From Leifsonia sp. Root112D2 (GTDB lineage: Bacteria; Actinomycetota; Actinomycetes; Actinomycetales; Microbacteriaceae): a stretch of DNA of 64,000 nucleotides. Positions within the stretch are counted from its first letter, which is position 1. Each line of letters opens with the position of its first letter. Shown piece by piece: positions 50,281-58,519 of the stretch. The DNA is taken from the NCBI RefSeq assembly GCF_001424905.1, contig NZ_LMCU01000002.1, positions 62,001 to 126,000 on the forward strand. Direction: 5' to 3'. The translations under genes were made by a program, and so were the position numbers. The notes under the pieces are model-generated. The model was not told where the DNA came from. It did not search any database and saw nothing but the letters and a program-made list of their open reading frames with translations.

Positions 50281-50309
50281 CCACTTGACGCGAACGTTGT
50301 TTGTGTGTA

Positions 50310-50337
50310 GAACAGTGTTCGTGTGCGAACACTGTTC
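50310..50337. promoter_or_regulatory. Perfect palindrome, GAACAGTGTTCG-N4-CGAACACTGTTC
   Basis: Two 12-bp arms match without error around the 4-nt spacer TGTG. It lies in the divergent region between the TetR/ABC-F operon and the DHA2 exporter, so it is the best candidate operator for that TetR. Its sequence is unlike the GAGTGA operators at 950 and 1617. Confidence 0.82.
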
Positions 50338-50384
50338 GTTTCATGTCATCACGTACCACCACACCCTGCGAAAGGACGCCCCCC

Positions 50385-51884
50385 ATGAGCATCCAGAAGT
50401 CTGAACACAAAGAAGAGATCCCATCTGCTGGCTCTCCCCGCTCCTTGCGGGAGGCGTGGGTCGCATTGGCCGGCCTCTCTGCGGTGTTCCTGTTTGAAAT
50501 GCTGGACAATTCGATCCTGAACGTGGCGTTGCCCACAATCGGGCGCGAGCTGCACGCTTCGACGACGTCGTTGCAGTGGGTGACGAGCGCATACGCGGTG
50601 GTGTTCGGCGGGCTGATGCTGGCCTTCGGGGCGGTAGCCGACAGATTCGGTCGGCGCCGGATCATGCTCATAGGCCTGGCACTGCTCGGCCTCGCGAGCC
50701 TTGCGACAGTCTTCGTCACCACTTCCGACGAGCTGATCCTCATCCGCGCCGTGATGGGTATCGCCGCCGCCATGACGACGCCGGGATCGATGGCACTGGC
50801 CTTCCGACTGTTCGGGGAGGACAGCCTGCGCGTTCGCGCACTGACCCTCATCTCGACCGTGGGTCTGGTGGGGCTCGCGGTCGGGCCGACGGTGGGCGGC
50901 TTTGTGCTCGCCATCGCCCCGTGGCAGGTGCTGCTGCTGGCGAACGTGCCGATAGCCTTACTCGCGATCATCGGCATACGAATCGGCATCGCGGCAGACA
51001 AGGCCGCCGATCTGCACCGCGACCCGATCGATGTGGTGGGCGCGCTGCTGGGCACGGTCACGATAGTGCTCGCACTCGTGGCGCCCACGCTATTCGTGAA
51101 CGAAGGCACCTCCTCGTGGGCGCCGTGGACGGCCGCCACCGCTGCGGTGCTGACCGCGATACTGTTCGTGGTGCGCGAACGTTCGGCGCGCTACCCGCTT
51201 CTCGACCTGAAGCTCATCGCCCTCCCCCTGGTGTCGAGCGGCCTGGCATTCAAGGCCGCGGCCGGGCTCGCAACCGCCGGACTGGGCTACCTGGTGACAC
51301 TGCAGTTGCAACTCCAGTGGGGGTGGCCGCCCGCGCTCGCCGCCATCGGCATGCTGCCGCAGGTTGTCGTGCTCGTCGCCGGCGGCGCATTTGTGAATCC
51401 CTTCGTGCAACGTGTTGGTCTGGTGCGCGCCGCCTGGATCAGCGCCGTGACAGTCGTTGTGGGGCTCGCCGTATACGCGCTGCTCAACAGCTTCGGATAC
51501 GTCTGGGTCGCGATATCTCTTGCGCTTGTGGCCGCCGGGCTGCGCGTGGTCGGTGTCGTCGCCGCCACCAATGTGCTCAGCGGCCTGCCCGCCAACCGCA
51601 CCACCATCGGCGCGGCGCTCACGGACACCGCGACAGAGGTTGCCAACGGCATCGGCATCGCCGTCACCGGAACCATCCTGGCCGCCCTGTTCGCCGGAAG
51701 CATCGCCACATCGCACTGGAGCGCGCATCAGACAGCCCAGTTTCAACAGGGGATCACCCTCGCGGGAATCGTGCTCACGGTTCTGGCCGGGGCACTCGTC
51801 GGCTGGGGTTTCCTCCGGGCTCGGCCCGCCGCTTCCTCCGATCGCGCAGCGACGATCGAGACGCGTCAATCCTCAGAGTCGTAG
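50385..51884 (+). CDS. DHA2-family (EmrB/QacA) multidrug MFS transporter
   Basis: The 499-residue, 14-helix-type exporter has FLFEMLDNSILNVALPTIGREL at helix 1 (motif D-N-S-I-L-N-V-A-L-P) and FGAVADRFGRRRIM (motif A). The antiporter motif region GIAAAMTTPGSMALAFRLF corresponds to motif C. GAAAGGAC precedes the ATG by about 9 nt. The perfect palindrome at 50310-50337 lies 48 nt upstream, so control by the divergent TetR is very likely. It ends convergent with the response regulator gene, 40 nt apart. Confidence 0.92.
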   Translation: MSIQKSEHKEEIPSAGSPRSLREAWVALAGLSAVFLFEMLDNSILNVALPTIGRELHASTTSLQWVTSAYAVVFGGLMLAFGAVADRFGRRRIMLIGLALLGLASLATVFVTTSDELILIRAVMGIAAAMTTPGSMALAFRLFGEDSLRVRALTLISTVGLVGLAVGPTVGGFVLAIAPWQVLLLANVPIALLAIIGIRIGIAADKAADLHRDPIDVVGALLGTVTIVLALVAPTLFVNEGTSSWAPWTAATAAVLTAILFVVRERSARYPLLDLKLIALPLVSSGLAFKAAAGLATAGLGYLVTLQLQLQWGWPPALAAIGMLPQVVVLVAGGAFVNPFVQRVGLVRAAWISAVTVVVGLAVYALLNSFGYVWVAISLALVAAGLRVVGVVAATNVLSGLPANRTTIGAALTDTATEVANGIGIAVTGTILAALFAGSIATSHWSAHQTAQFQQGITLAGIVLTVLAGALVGWGFLRARPAASSDRAATIETRQSSES

Positions 51885-51924
51885 ACTCGCCTCGACGCCG
51901 TCGAGCGTGCCACGGCGGCACCTC

Positions 51925-52587
51925 TCAGACGAGACCGTGCTCGTAGGCGAAGACCACGATCTGCACGCGGTCACGCAGAGCGAGTTTGCGCAGGATGGCG
52001 CCCACGTGCGTCTTTACCGTCGATTCGCCCAGAAAGAGCGCGGCGGCAACCTCGGAATTCGACGCCCCGCGAGCGACAGCGTCGAATATCTCCCGCTCCT
52101 TCTCCGTGAGGCTGGCGAAGACCTGCGGGACCGCCACCTGAGCCGAAAACTGGCCCTCGAGCAGGCTCGACAGGTCGTTGGGTGCCAGCACCGCGTTGCC
52201 CCCGTGCACCGTGCGGATGGCATCGGTCAGCATCGCGGGCGTCGTGTCTTTGAGAATGAATCCGCTGGCACCGTGTCTGATCGCCGTGGCCGCGCGGTCG
52301 TCGAGAACGAAGGTCGTGAGCACCAGCACGCGTACCGCATTCGATCGCCGCTCAACGCGCGCAGGAAGGAAGATCTGCCGGGTGGCCTCGACACCGTCGA
52401 GTTCGGGCATCCGTATGTCCATCAGCACGACATCGGGCGAGAGTGAGTCGACGAGCTCGACCGCCTCGGCGCCATCCCGCGCCGCACCCACCACCTGCAT
52501 GCCCTCCTGCGCGTCGATGATCACGCGCACACCCTCGCGAAAGAGGTCCTGGTCGTCTGCAAGAAGCACGCGAATCGGCTCGGTCAC
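51925..52587 (-). CDS. NarL/LuxR-family response regulator
   Basis: The 220-residue protein has a receiver domain with acidic pair Asp11/Asp12, phospho-acceptor Asp57 in VVLMDIRMPELDG, the switch Thr in VLVLTTF and Lys in FILKDT. Its C-terminal LuxR helix-turn-helix is LTEKEREIFDAVARGASNSEVAAALFLGESTVKTHVGAILRKL. It overlaps the sensor kinase gene by 4 nt and is certainly its partner. The regulon is unknown; the nearest candidate is the PadR/ABC operon to the right, although that has its own PadR. Confidence 0.93.
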   Translation of the reverse strand: MTEPIRVLLADDQDLFREGVRVIIDAQEGMQVVGAARDGAEAVELVDSLSPDVVLMDIRMPELDGVEATRQIFLPARVERRSNAVRVLVLTTFVLDDRAATAIRHGASGFILKDTTPAMLTDAIRTVHGGNAVLAPNDLSSLLEGQFSAQVAVPQVFASLTEKEREIFDAVARGASNSEVAAALFLGESTVKTHVGAILRKLALRDRVQIVVFAYEHGLV

Positions 52588-53831
52588 GCGCCAACCGTTC
52601 CCACGAGGCGGCCGGCACGCAGAGGCAGAGAGGCGGATGCCACGAAGATCGCGCCCGGTTCGGCGGCAATGTGCACCCGCAGGGACCCGCCCACCGACGC
52701 CAGCCGGCGCCTCATGCCGTCGATACCATTGCCTCTCGACGGCTCTGGGTCATCCGCGCCGGGCTCGGCATGGTTGGTGACGGCAATTCGCAGCTGATCA
52801 CCCCAGTCACGCGTGATGGTGATTGCCGTGTCGCGCCTGCCGTGCTTGATGGCGTTGGTGAGCATCTCCTGCAGCACGCGGAATGCCACGGTTGCCAGCT
52901 CGGGTGGAAGCGGACGAGGCGCACCGGAGTCGGTGACAGTGATGTCGTTGCCACTCGCCCGGGTGGCCTCGATGAGGGTGTCGAGGTCGGTGCGGTACTC
53001 GAGGTCGCCGTCGGGCGAGGCGAGCACGGCCCGCACCTCCTGCAGCGACGATCGCGCAGATCGTGCGATGTTGGCCATGGTCGCCTTGAGAGCCTCCGAA
53101 TCCGCGCTGTCGACGAACTGGGCCGATTCCGCCTGCGCGAGGATGACCGTGAGCGAATGTCCGACGACGTCATGTACGTCTCGGGCCAGACGGGCCTGCC
53201 CCTCGCGAAGCGTCGCGATCTCTTCCATCTGCGTGCGTTCGTGGTGTGCGGCGAAGGCCTCAGCCTCAGCCTCGGCCTGCGAGAGTCGCGAGTCACGTGC
53301 GGTTCCCCAGTATCGCGCCGCCAGGCCCGCAAACCAGGGCAGGGCGAGCATGCCGGCGATCATCGGCAAGATGACAAGCGGCCACGAGATGCCGCCGTCG
53401 AGCAATGGCACTATCAGGTTGCGCGCAATACGCGTGCGCCAGATGCCACCGGCAAGCAAGCCGATGTACCCCAGCGTAAAAAAGGTGGCGATGGGAATGG
53501 ACAGCCCGCTCGTCCACAGGAGCGTTTTCGAGCCCCACCTCGCCAGCCCGAACGCGACACCCACTATCGCGAGTTCCACGATCATCACATCGGTCATCGT
53601 GGTCGCCTGCACGATGAGCAGCAGCCACAGGATCGCCAGCGACCACCATCCGGCCTTGCGTACGAGGGTGACCGCCGTGGCCGTTCCGAGAACCACGATC
53701 CACGGAATGACCGTCGTGTCGAAGTCTGAGTAGAGGTTGGTTGAGGCTTCCCAGAGGCCGAACAACAGCACGACGAACCCGACGGAAAGATCGGGTATCC
53801 ACGTGCGGATGATTGTCGCGTGCATCGTCAT
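52584..53831 (-). CDS. Sensor histidine kinase (HisKA_3, NarL partner)
   Basis: The 415-residue protein has an N-terminal half with about five or six membrane helices and little outside the membrane, suggesting it senses membrane state or a hydrophobic ligand. A coiled segment (SRLSQAEAEAEAFAAHHERTQMEEI) leads to the HisKA_3 box LARDVHDVVGHSLTVILAQAES. The ATPase domain has FRVLQEMLTNAIKHG (N box) and GNGIDGMRRRLASVGG (G box). TACCGT lies 7 nt before the ATG at 53831, supporting that start over a second ATG two codons later. Confidence 0.92.
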   Translation of the reverse strand: MTMHATIIRTWIPDLSVGFVVLLFGLWEASTNLYSDFDTTVIPWIVVLGTATAVTLVRKAGWWSLAILWLLLIVQATTMTDVMIVELAIVGVAFGLARWGSKTLLWTSGLSIPIATFFTLGYIGLLAGGIWRTRIARNLIVPLLDGGISWPLVILPMIAGMLALPWFAGLAARYWGTARDSRLSQAEAEAEAFAAHHERTQMEEIATLREGQARLARDVHDVVGHSLTVILAQAESAQFVDSADSEALKATMANIARSARSSLQEVRAVLASPDGDLEYRTDLDTLIEATRASGNDITVTDSGAPRPLPPELATVAFRVLQEMLTNAIKHGRRDTAITITRDWGDQLRIAVTNHAEPGADDPEPSRGNGIDGMRRRLASVGGSLRVHIAAEPGAIFVASASLPLRAGRLVGTVGA

Positions 53832-53838
53832 CCCTTCG

Positions 53839-53844
53839 ACGGTA
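53839..53844 (-). promoter_or_regulatory. Leaderless -10 box TACCGT
   Basis: TACCGT (minus strand) lies 7 nt before the ATG at 53831. The same arrangement, including TCGAA and ATGACGATGC, precedes the alanine racemase gene at 58397. Confidence 0.5.
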
Positions 53845-53939
53845 CAGGCAGTGCTGCGGCCGCCGCCTCAATCAAAGGTGCCGATGGTTACACCGCGCGG
53901 ATGATTTTCAGTATTGCGATTCTGCGGTAGTCAGCGTTA

Positions 53940-53970
53940 CTATCTAGTGGTACTCAGCATAACTAAGTAG
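53940..53970. promoter_or_regulatory. Imperfect inverted repeat, candidate PadR operator
   Basis: CTATCTAGT and ACTAAGTAG (7 of 9 positions pair) flank a 13-nt centre 14 nt before the PadR start. This AT-rich patch stands out from the GC-rich surroundings. Confidence 0.45.
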
Positions 53971-53984
53971 CTAAAGGAGCCTCC

Positions 53985-54338
53985 GTGGCCAAGCAGATGA
54001 CCGAGATGCTCAAGGGCACGTTAGAGGGCATCGTTCTTGCGATAGTGGGCGCGGAGCCGGCCTACGGCTATGAGATCACGGCACGGCTGCGAGAGCAGGG
54101 CTTCTCCGACATCGTCGAGGGCACCGTCTACGCGCTCCTGATCAGAATCGAGCAGCGCGGCCTCGTGGATGTGGCGAAGGTTCCCTCCGAGAAGGGGCCG
54201 CCGCGCAAGGTCTACTCGCTGAACGCACAGGGCAGCGAGTACCTCGACGAGTTCTGGGGAACCTGGAGCTTTCTCGCCGAACGGATCGAACAGCTGCACC
54301 ACACCATCGAACAGACACAGAAAGACGGAGACAACTGA
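53985..54338 (+). CDS. PadR-family transcriptional regulator
   Basis: The 117-residue short PadR has the winged helix EMLKGTLEGIVLAIVGAEPAYGYEITARLREQGFSDIVEGTVYALLIRIEQRGLVDVAKVP..GPPRKVYSLNAQG and a short dimerisation helix. The GTG start has AAAGGAG 5 nt upstream. The downstream genes overlap or abut, forming padR-DUF1048-ABC ATPase-ABC permease. PadR proteins of this type repress their own operon and release on drug binding. Confidence 0.9.
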   Translation: MAKQMTEMLKGTLEGIVLAIVGAEPAYGYEITARLREQGFSDIVEGTVYALLIRIEQRGLVDVAKVPSEKGPPRKVYSLNAQGSEYLDEFWGTWSFLAERIEQLHHTIEQTQKDGDN

Positions 54339-54339
54339 C

Positions 54340-54720
54340 ATGGCCGCAAAGTGGATCGAGGCCCTCACCGGCTCGCTCGAACAGAAGAAGCAGTACAGGC
54401 AGTCCATGGCCCGGGTCGCGGCCCTCGCCGAGCCCTACCGCAGCGCCGCCAAGGCGTACAACCGGTACTTCATGTACTACGGAGGGTTCACCGACGGCGA
54501 CACCCTGGTCACGATGATCGGCGATCACGTCGACCTGTGGGAACGGGCAGCCGTCGATGAGACGCCGATCCGAGACATCGTCGGGGACGACCCGGTGGAG
54601 TTCGCCGAGGAGTTCGCCCGGGCGTACTCCGGAACGCAGTGGATCGACAAGGAGCGCGCCCGCCTCACCAAGGCAATCGACGATGCGGCCCTGCAGGATA
54701 CGAAGGAGACGGATGCATGA
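54340..54720 (+). CDS. DUF1048 family protein
   Basis: The 126-residue helical protein contains WIEALTGSLEQKKQYRQSMARVAALAEPYRSAAKAYNRYFMYYGG, then DHVDLWERAAVDETPIRDIVGDDPVEFAEEFARAYSGTQWIDKERARL. This is the DUF1048 signature, found next to PadR and ABC exporters in many Gram-positive genomes. Function is unknown. It begins 1 nt after the PadR stop and overlaps the ATPase start by 4 nt (ATGA). Confidence 0.87.
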   Translation: MAAKWIEALTGSLEQKKQYRQSMARVAALAEPYRSAAKAYNRYFMYYGGFTDGDTLVTMIGDHVDLWERAAVDETPIRDIVGDDPVEFAEEFARAYSGTQWIDKERARLTKAIDDAALQDTKETDA

Positions 54721-55520
54721 CCGCCGACCAGGCCGTCGCATCCGCCATCCGGGTGCAGGGCATAGAGAAGTCCTTTAAGGACGTTCAGGTGCTCCGCGGA
54801 GTCGACTTCGACGTGAAGGCGGGCAGCATCTTCGCCCTGCTCGGCTCGAACGGCGCCGGCAAGACGACACTCGTGCGCATCCTGTCGACGCTGCTGAAGT
54901 CCGACGCCGGAACCGCAACGGTCTACGGCTTCGACGTCGCAGAGAAGCCGGGCGAGGTGCGGGAGTCGATCAGCCTGACCGGACAGTTCGCCGCCGTCGA
55001 TGAGGTGCTCACGGGTCGCGAGAACCTGGTGCTGGTCGCCAGGCTGCGGCACCTGACGAGCCCCGGGCCTATCGCCGACGAGCTGCTCGCCCGGTTCTCC
55101 CTCACCGACGCCGGCAACCGCAAGGCGGCCACGTACTCGGGCGGCATGCGCCGCCGGCTCGACATCGCGATGAGCCTGATCGGCAACCCACCGGTCATCT
55201 TTCTCGACGAGCCGACCACCGGGCTGGATCCTCAGGCGCGCAACGAGGTGTGGCAGACGATCAAGACGCTCGCCGGGCAGGGCACGACGGTACTGCTCAC
55301 CACGCAGTACCTCGACGAGGCCGAGCAGCTCGCCGACCGTATCGCGATCCTTCATCAGGGCACGATCATCCAGAACGGCACCCTCGCCGAGCTGAAGCAG
55401 TTGTTGCCCGCCACCCAGGTCGAATACGTAGAGAAGCAGCCCACCCTGGAGCAGGTCTTCCTGGCTCTCGTCGGTGACACCGGCGAGGCCGTTGTTGCCG
55501 CACGAAAGGAATCACGATGA
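54717..55520 (+). CDS. ABC transporter ATP-binding protein, DrrA type
   Basis: The 267-residue protein has Walker A GSNGAGKTT, signature YSGGMRRRLDIAMSL, Walker B VIFLDEPTTGLD and the switch region LLTTQYLDEAEQLADRIAIL (Gln in place of His, as in drug exporters of the DrrA type). It starts at the ATGA overlap with DUF1048. Its C-terminus, NGTLAELKQLLPATQVEYV, is short. With the permease it should form a daunorubicin-resistance-like exporter whose substrate is unknown. Confidence 0.92.
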   Translation: MTADQAVASAIRVQGIEKSFKDVQVLRGVDFDVKAGSIFALLGSNGAGKTTLVRILSTLLKSDAGTATVYGFDVAEKPGEVRESISLTGQFAAVDEVLTGRENLVLVARLRHLTSPGPIADELLARFSLTDAGNRKAATYSGGMRRRLDIAMSLIGNPPVIFLDEPTTGLDPQARNEVWQTIKTLAGQGTTVLLTTQYLDEAEQLADRIAILHQGTIIQNGTLAELKQLLPATQVEYVEKQPTLEQVFLALVGDTGEAVVAARKESR

Positions 55521-56281
55521 CCGCCCACGTACTCGGCGACACGGGCGTGCTGACCGGCCGCTCGCTGCGCCACATCCTCCGCAGCCCCGACACCATCATC
55601 ACCACCGCGGTCACCCCGATCGCCCTGATGCTGTTGTTCGTGTATGTTCTCGGCGGCGCAATCCACACCGCAAGCAACGGGCCTTACGTCAACTACCTGC
55701 TCCCCGGCATCCTGCTCATCACCATCGCGTCCGGCGTCGCGTACACCTCGTACCGGCTCTTCCTCGACCTGCAGGGTGGCATCTTCGAACGCTTCCAGTC
55801 CATGCCGATCGCTCGATCGAGCGTGCTCTGGGGGCACGTGCTCACCTCGCTCGTCGCGAACATCGTGTCGGTGGCGCTCGTCGTCGGCGTGGCTCTCATC
55901 ATGGGGTTCCGCACCGGGGCATCCGTGGGGGCGTGGATCGCCGTCGCCGGCATTCTGATCCTGTTCACCCTCGCACTGACCTGGCTCGCCGTGATCGCCG
56001 GGCTCTCGGCGAAAACCGTCGACGGCGCCAGCGCGTTCAGCTATCCGCTGATCTTCCTGCCCTTCATCAGCTCAGCGTTCGTGCCCACCGAATCCATGCC
56101 CGGCCCCGTCGCCTGGTTCGCCGAGAACCAACCCGTGACCTCCGTCGTGAACACCGTGCGTGCGCTGTTCACCCAGGAGCCCGTCGGCGGTGACATCTGG
56201 GTTGCCCTGGCCTGGCTCATCGGCATCCTCGTGGTCGCCTATGCCTTCGCGATCGCCATCTACCGTCGCAGGCTCAACTGA
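55517..56281 (+). CDS. ABC-2 type permease, DrrB type
   Basis: The 254-residue membrane protein has six helices. The DrrB-like signatures are GRSLRHILRSPDTIITTAVTPIALMLLFVYVLGG, and GGIFERFQSMPIARSSVLWGHVLTSL, the cytoplasmic coupling helix. FLPFISSAFVPTESMPGPVAWFAENQPVT is the long conserved loop before the last helix. Its start overlaps the ATPase gene by 4 nt. Its final 22 nt overlap the convergent ligase gene. Confidence 0.9.
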   Translation: MTAHVLGDTGVLTGRSLRHILRSPDTIITTAVTPIALMLLFVYVLGGAIHTASNGPYVNYLLPGILLITIASGVAYTSYRLFLDLQGGIFERFQSMPIARSSVLWGHVLTSLVANIVSVALVVGVALIMGFRTGASVGAWIAVAGILILFTLALTWLAVIAGLSAKTVDGASAFSYPLIFLPFISSAFVPTESMPGPVAWFAENQPVTSVVNTVRALFTQEPVGGDIWVALAWLIGILVVAYAFAIAIYRRRLN

Positions 56282-57240
56282 GGCGAGGCCTCGCTTCGGG
56301 TCGCGAGGGCGTCGGCGATGAGCAGATCGAGCAACTCGGCATAGGGCACGCCGGCGGCCTCGAACATGCGGGGCACCTGCGACTGCGCGGTGAAGCCCGG
56401 CGTGGTGTTCACCTCGTTCAGCACCAAGCCCTCTGGCGCGAGAAAGAAGTCGATACGCGCCACGCCGCAGCACCCGAGTGCCTCGTACATGCGCACCGCT
56501 GCACTCTCGATGATCGAGCGGGCATCATCGTCGAGCACAGCCGGTATGTGAAAGACCGCATCCCCGCCGTATTTCGCGTCATGGTCGAAGAGTCCGACTG
56601 CCTCAATCTCGAGGGCGGGTGACACGACAACCGATCCGTCGGCGCCTCGCATCACGGCAATGTCGATCTCCCGGCCGACAATCACGTCTTCGACGAGAAC
56701 CTGGGTATCGGTCGCCAGCGCCTCAGCCATCGCGGCGGGCAACTGCATGGCCTCGGTCACGAGGGAAACGCCGACGCTCGAGCCGGCCGAGTTGGGCTTG
56801 ACGACCACCGGATGGCTGAAGCGGTAGTCCAGCGCCGAAGCGCTATCGAGCAGCACGGCCGGCGCGGTGCGGATGCCGAGCGACTCAGCAACGAGCTTGG
56901 TCACGTGTTTGTTCATGCCGATCGCGCCTGCGCCGGCGCCCGAGCCCACATAGGGCACACCGATGAGTTCGCAGAGAGCCGCGAGAGTTCCGTCTTCCCC
57001 GTTCCGTCCGTGCACCAGGGGAATGACGAGATCGCAGCCGCGCAGCACCTCGATGACGTCGGAGATGCCGGTGACGTCGCCGGAGGCATCCTGCCAGCCG
57101 CCGTCGCGGTCGATCGTGATGCGAACGACGCAGTACCGGGAGGCATCGAGGGCTGCGGCAACGGATGCCGCCGAAGCGAGCGAGACGTCATGTTCGACAG
57201 TGCGGCCGCCGCCGATCACCGCGACGCTGAGGCGGCTCAT
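56260..57240 (-). CDS. ddl: D-alanine--D-alanine ligase
   Basis: The 326-residue ATP-grasp enzyme has VAVIGGGRTVEHDVSLASA at the N-terminus, HGRNGEDGTLAAL, VVVKPNSAGSSVGVSLV, HDAKYGG (the Tyr that favours D-Ala over D-lactate), CGVARIDFFLAPEG and NEVNTTPGFTAQSQVPRM. It joins two D-Ala for peptidoglycan. The ATG overlaps the stop of the alanine racemase gene (4 nt), so substrate-making and substrate-using enzymes are coupled. Typical actinobacterial ddl lies elsewhere with murein genes, so this may be a second copy; that cannot be checked here. Confidence 0.9.
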   Translation of the reverse strand: MSRLSVAVIGGGRTVEHDVSLASAASVAAALDASRYCVVRITIDRDGGWQDASGDVTGISDVIEVLRGCDLVIPLVHGRNGEDGTLAALCELIGVPYVGSGAGAGAIGMNKHVTKLVAESLGIRTAPAVLLDSASALDYRFSHPVVVKPNSAGSSVGVSLVTEAMQLPAAMAEALATDTQVLVEDVIVGREIDIAVMRGADGSVVVSPALEIEAVGLFDHDAKYGGDAVFHIPAVLDDDARSIIESAAVRMYEALGCCGVARIDFFLAPEGLVLNEVNTTPGFTAQSQVPRMFEAAGVPYAELLDLLIADALATRSEASPQLSLRR

Positions 57241-58397
57241 GCGGCCGAGCTCACGCGGGAAGGGCCGCCGACCGTCGAGCGACGTACCCGCGTACCCACC
57301 CCGGCGCCCACCCTCGTAACGATCTCGTGCTCTATGGTTCCTGACCACTCTGCCCACTCCTCCACCGTCGGCTCCCCCGCCGCCCCCGGCCCGAACACAA
57401 CCACAGAGTCCCCCACCGCGGCTCCCGAATCGGCGAGGTCAATCACGAATTGGTCCATCGACATGCGGCCGACGATCGCGTGCCGCCGCCCATTCACCAG
57501 CACCTCAGCCTTGCCCGAAGAACTGCGTGGAAGCCCATCGGCGTAACCGAGGCCGACGAGCCCGAGGTGCGTCGAGCGCGGCGCAACCCAGTCGTGTCCG
57601 TAGCCGACGGCGGTACCTATCGCCACCGCGCGCACACTCACGATGGGCGCCGTGAGAGTCATCGGCGCCTTCAGCGTGGCCGTTCGCGAGAGATCGATGC
57701 CGACAAGTCCGGCGCCGATGCGGGATGCCGTGAAGCGCGTGCCGGGAAGAGTGAGCGTCGCCGACGTCGCAGCGAGGTGAACGATGCTCGGATGCAGCCC
57801 GCTGAGCCGGGCAACATCGAGCCCCCACTCGAATAGCGCGAGGCCGAGACGGTTGCTTGCGGCCCCCGGATCGTCGGCGTCCCCGAGATGTCCCATCACC
57901 CCGACCACGGAAATGCGGCCGCCAAGCTCGGCCTCCCTGGCGCGTTGGCAGAGCCCGATCCATCCCGTCGGTTCGCAGCCGTCACGCGCCATTCCGGTGT
58001 CGAGGTGCAGATGCACTCGCGCGCATCCACGGGTCGCCGTGACGGCATCAAGATGCTCGATGCTCGGCACGGCAATGTCGATATCTTCATCGACGGCGCG
58101 TTGAAAGTCAGCCCCACCCGCGTGGTTCAGCCAACTGACGATCGGTGCGGCGATTCCGACACCGCGCAGGGCGAGAGCCTCGCCGATGCTCGTGACCCCG
58201 AGCCGAGTCGCCCCGTTCGCCAGTGCCGTGCGCGCGACATCGGCGGCGCCGTGACCGTAACCGTCTGCCTTCACCACGGCCATGAGTTCACCGGTTACGC
58301 GCGCGGCAAAGAATCGTGTGTTGGCCGCGACGGCGTCGAGATCGATCGTGCGCAGCGGCCCCGTCGTCGTACGCGAGGGAGAGATCAGCATCGTCAT
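57237..58397 (-). CDS. alr: Alanine racemase
   Basis: The 386-residue fold-type III PLP enzyme has the lysine Lys43 in MAVVKADGYGHG, the substrate-contact HLHLDTGMARDG and the C-terminal domain with LVGLGYADGLPRSSSG and VGRMSMDQFVIDL. The Tyr of 'GYADG' is the second base. It converts L-Ala and D-Ala for the ligase gene that it overlaps. The start is leaderless by context, TACCGT lying 7 nt before the ATG. A VanT-like serine racemase is unlikely, since no membrane domain is present. Confidence 0.92.
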   Translation of the reverse strand: MTMLISPSRTTTGPLRTIDLDAVAANTRFFAARVTGELMAVVKADGYGHGAADVARTALANGATRLGVTSIGEALALRGVGIAAPIVSWLNHAGGADFQRAVDEDIDIAVPSIEHLDAVTATRGCARVHLHLDTGMARDGCEPTGWIGLCQRAREAELGGRISVVGVMGHLGDADDPGAASNRLGLALFEWGLDVARLSGLHPSIVHLAATSATLTLPGTRFTASRIGAGLVGIDLSRTATLKAPMTLTAPIVSVRAVAIGTAVGYGHDWVAPRSTHLGLVGLGYADGLPRSSSGKAEVLVNGRRHAIVGRMSMDQFVIDLADSGAAVGDSVVVFGPGAAGEPTVEEWAEWSGTIEHEIVTRVGAGVGTRVRRSTVGGPSRVSSAA

Positions 58398-58404
58398 GCT
58401 TTCG

Positions 58405-58410
58405 ACGGTA
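58405..58410 (-). promoter_or_regulatory. Leaderless -10 box TACCGT
   Basis: TACCGT (minus strand) lies 7 nt before the alanine racemase ATG at 58397. Confidence 0.5.
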
Positions 58411-58519
58411 TGGCCGGGCGTCCTCTCGCCGCCTCCGCCGCAAGTGCCTCCGAATACTTCTTCAGGATGATCTCAGCGGATGCTCCTTCCGCGGCCGGTC
58501 CCCCGCGTCATCTGCCGCG

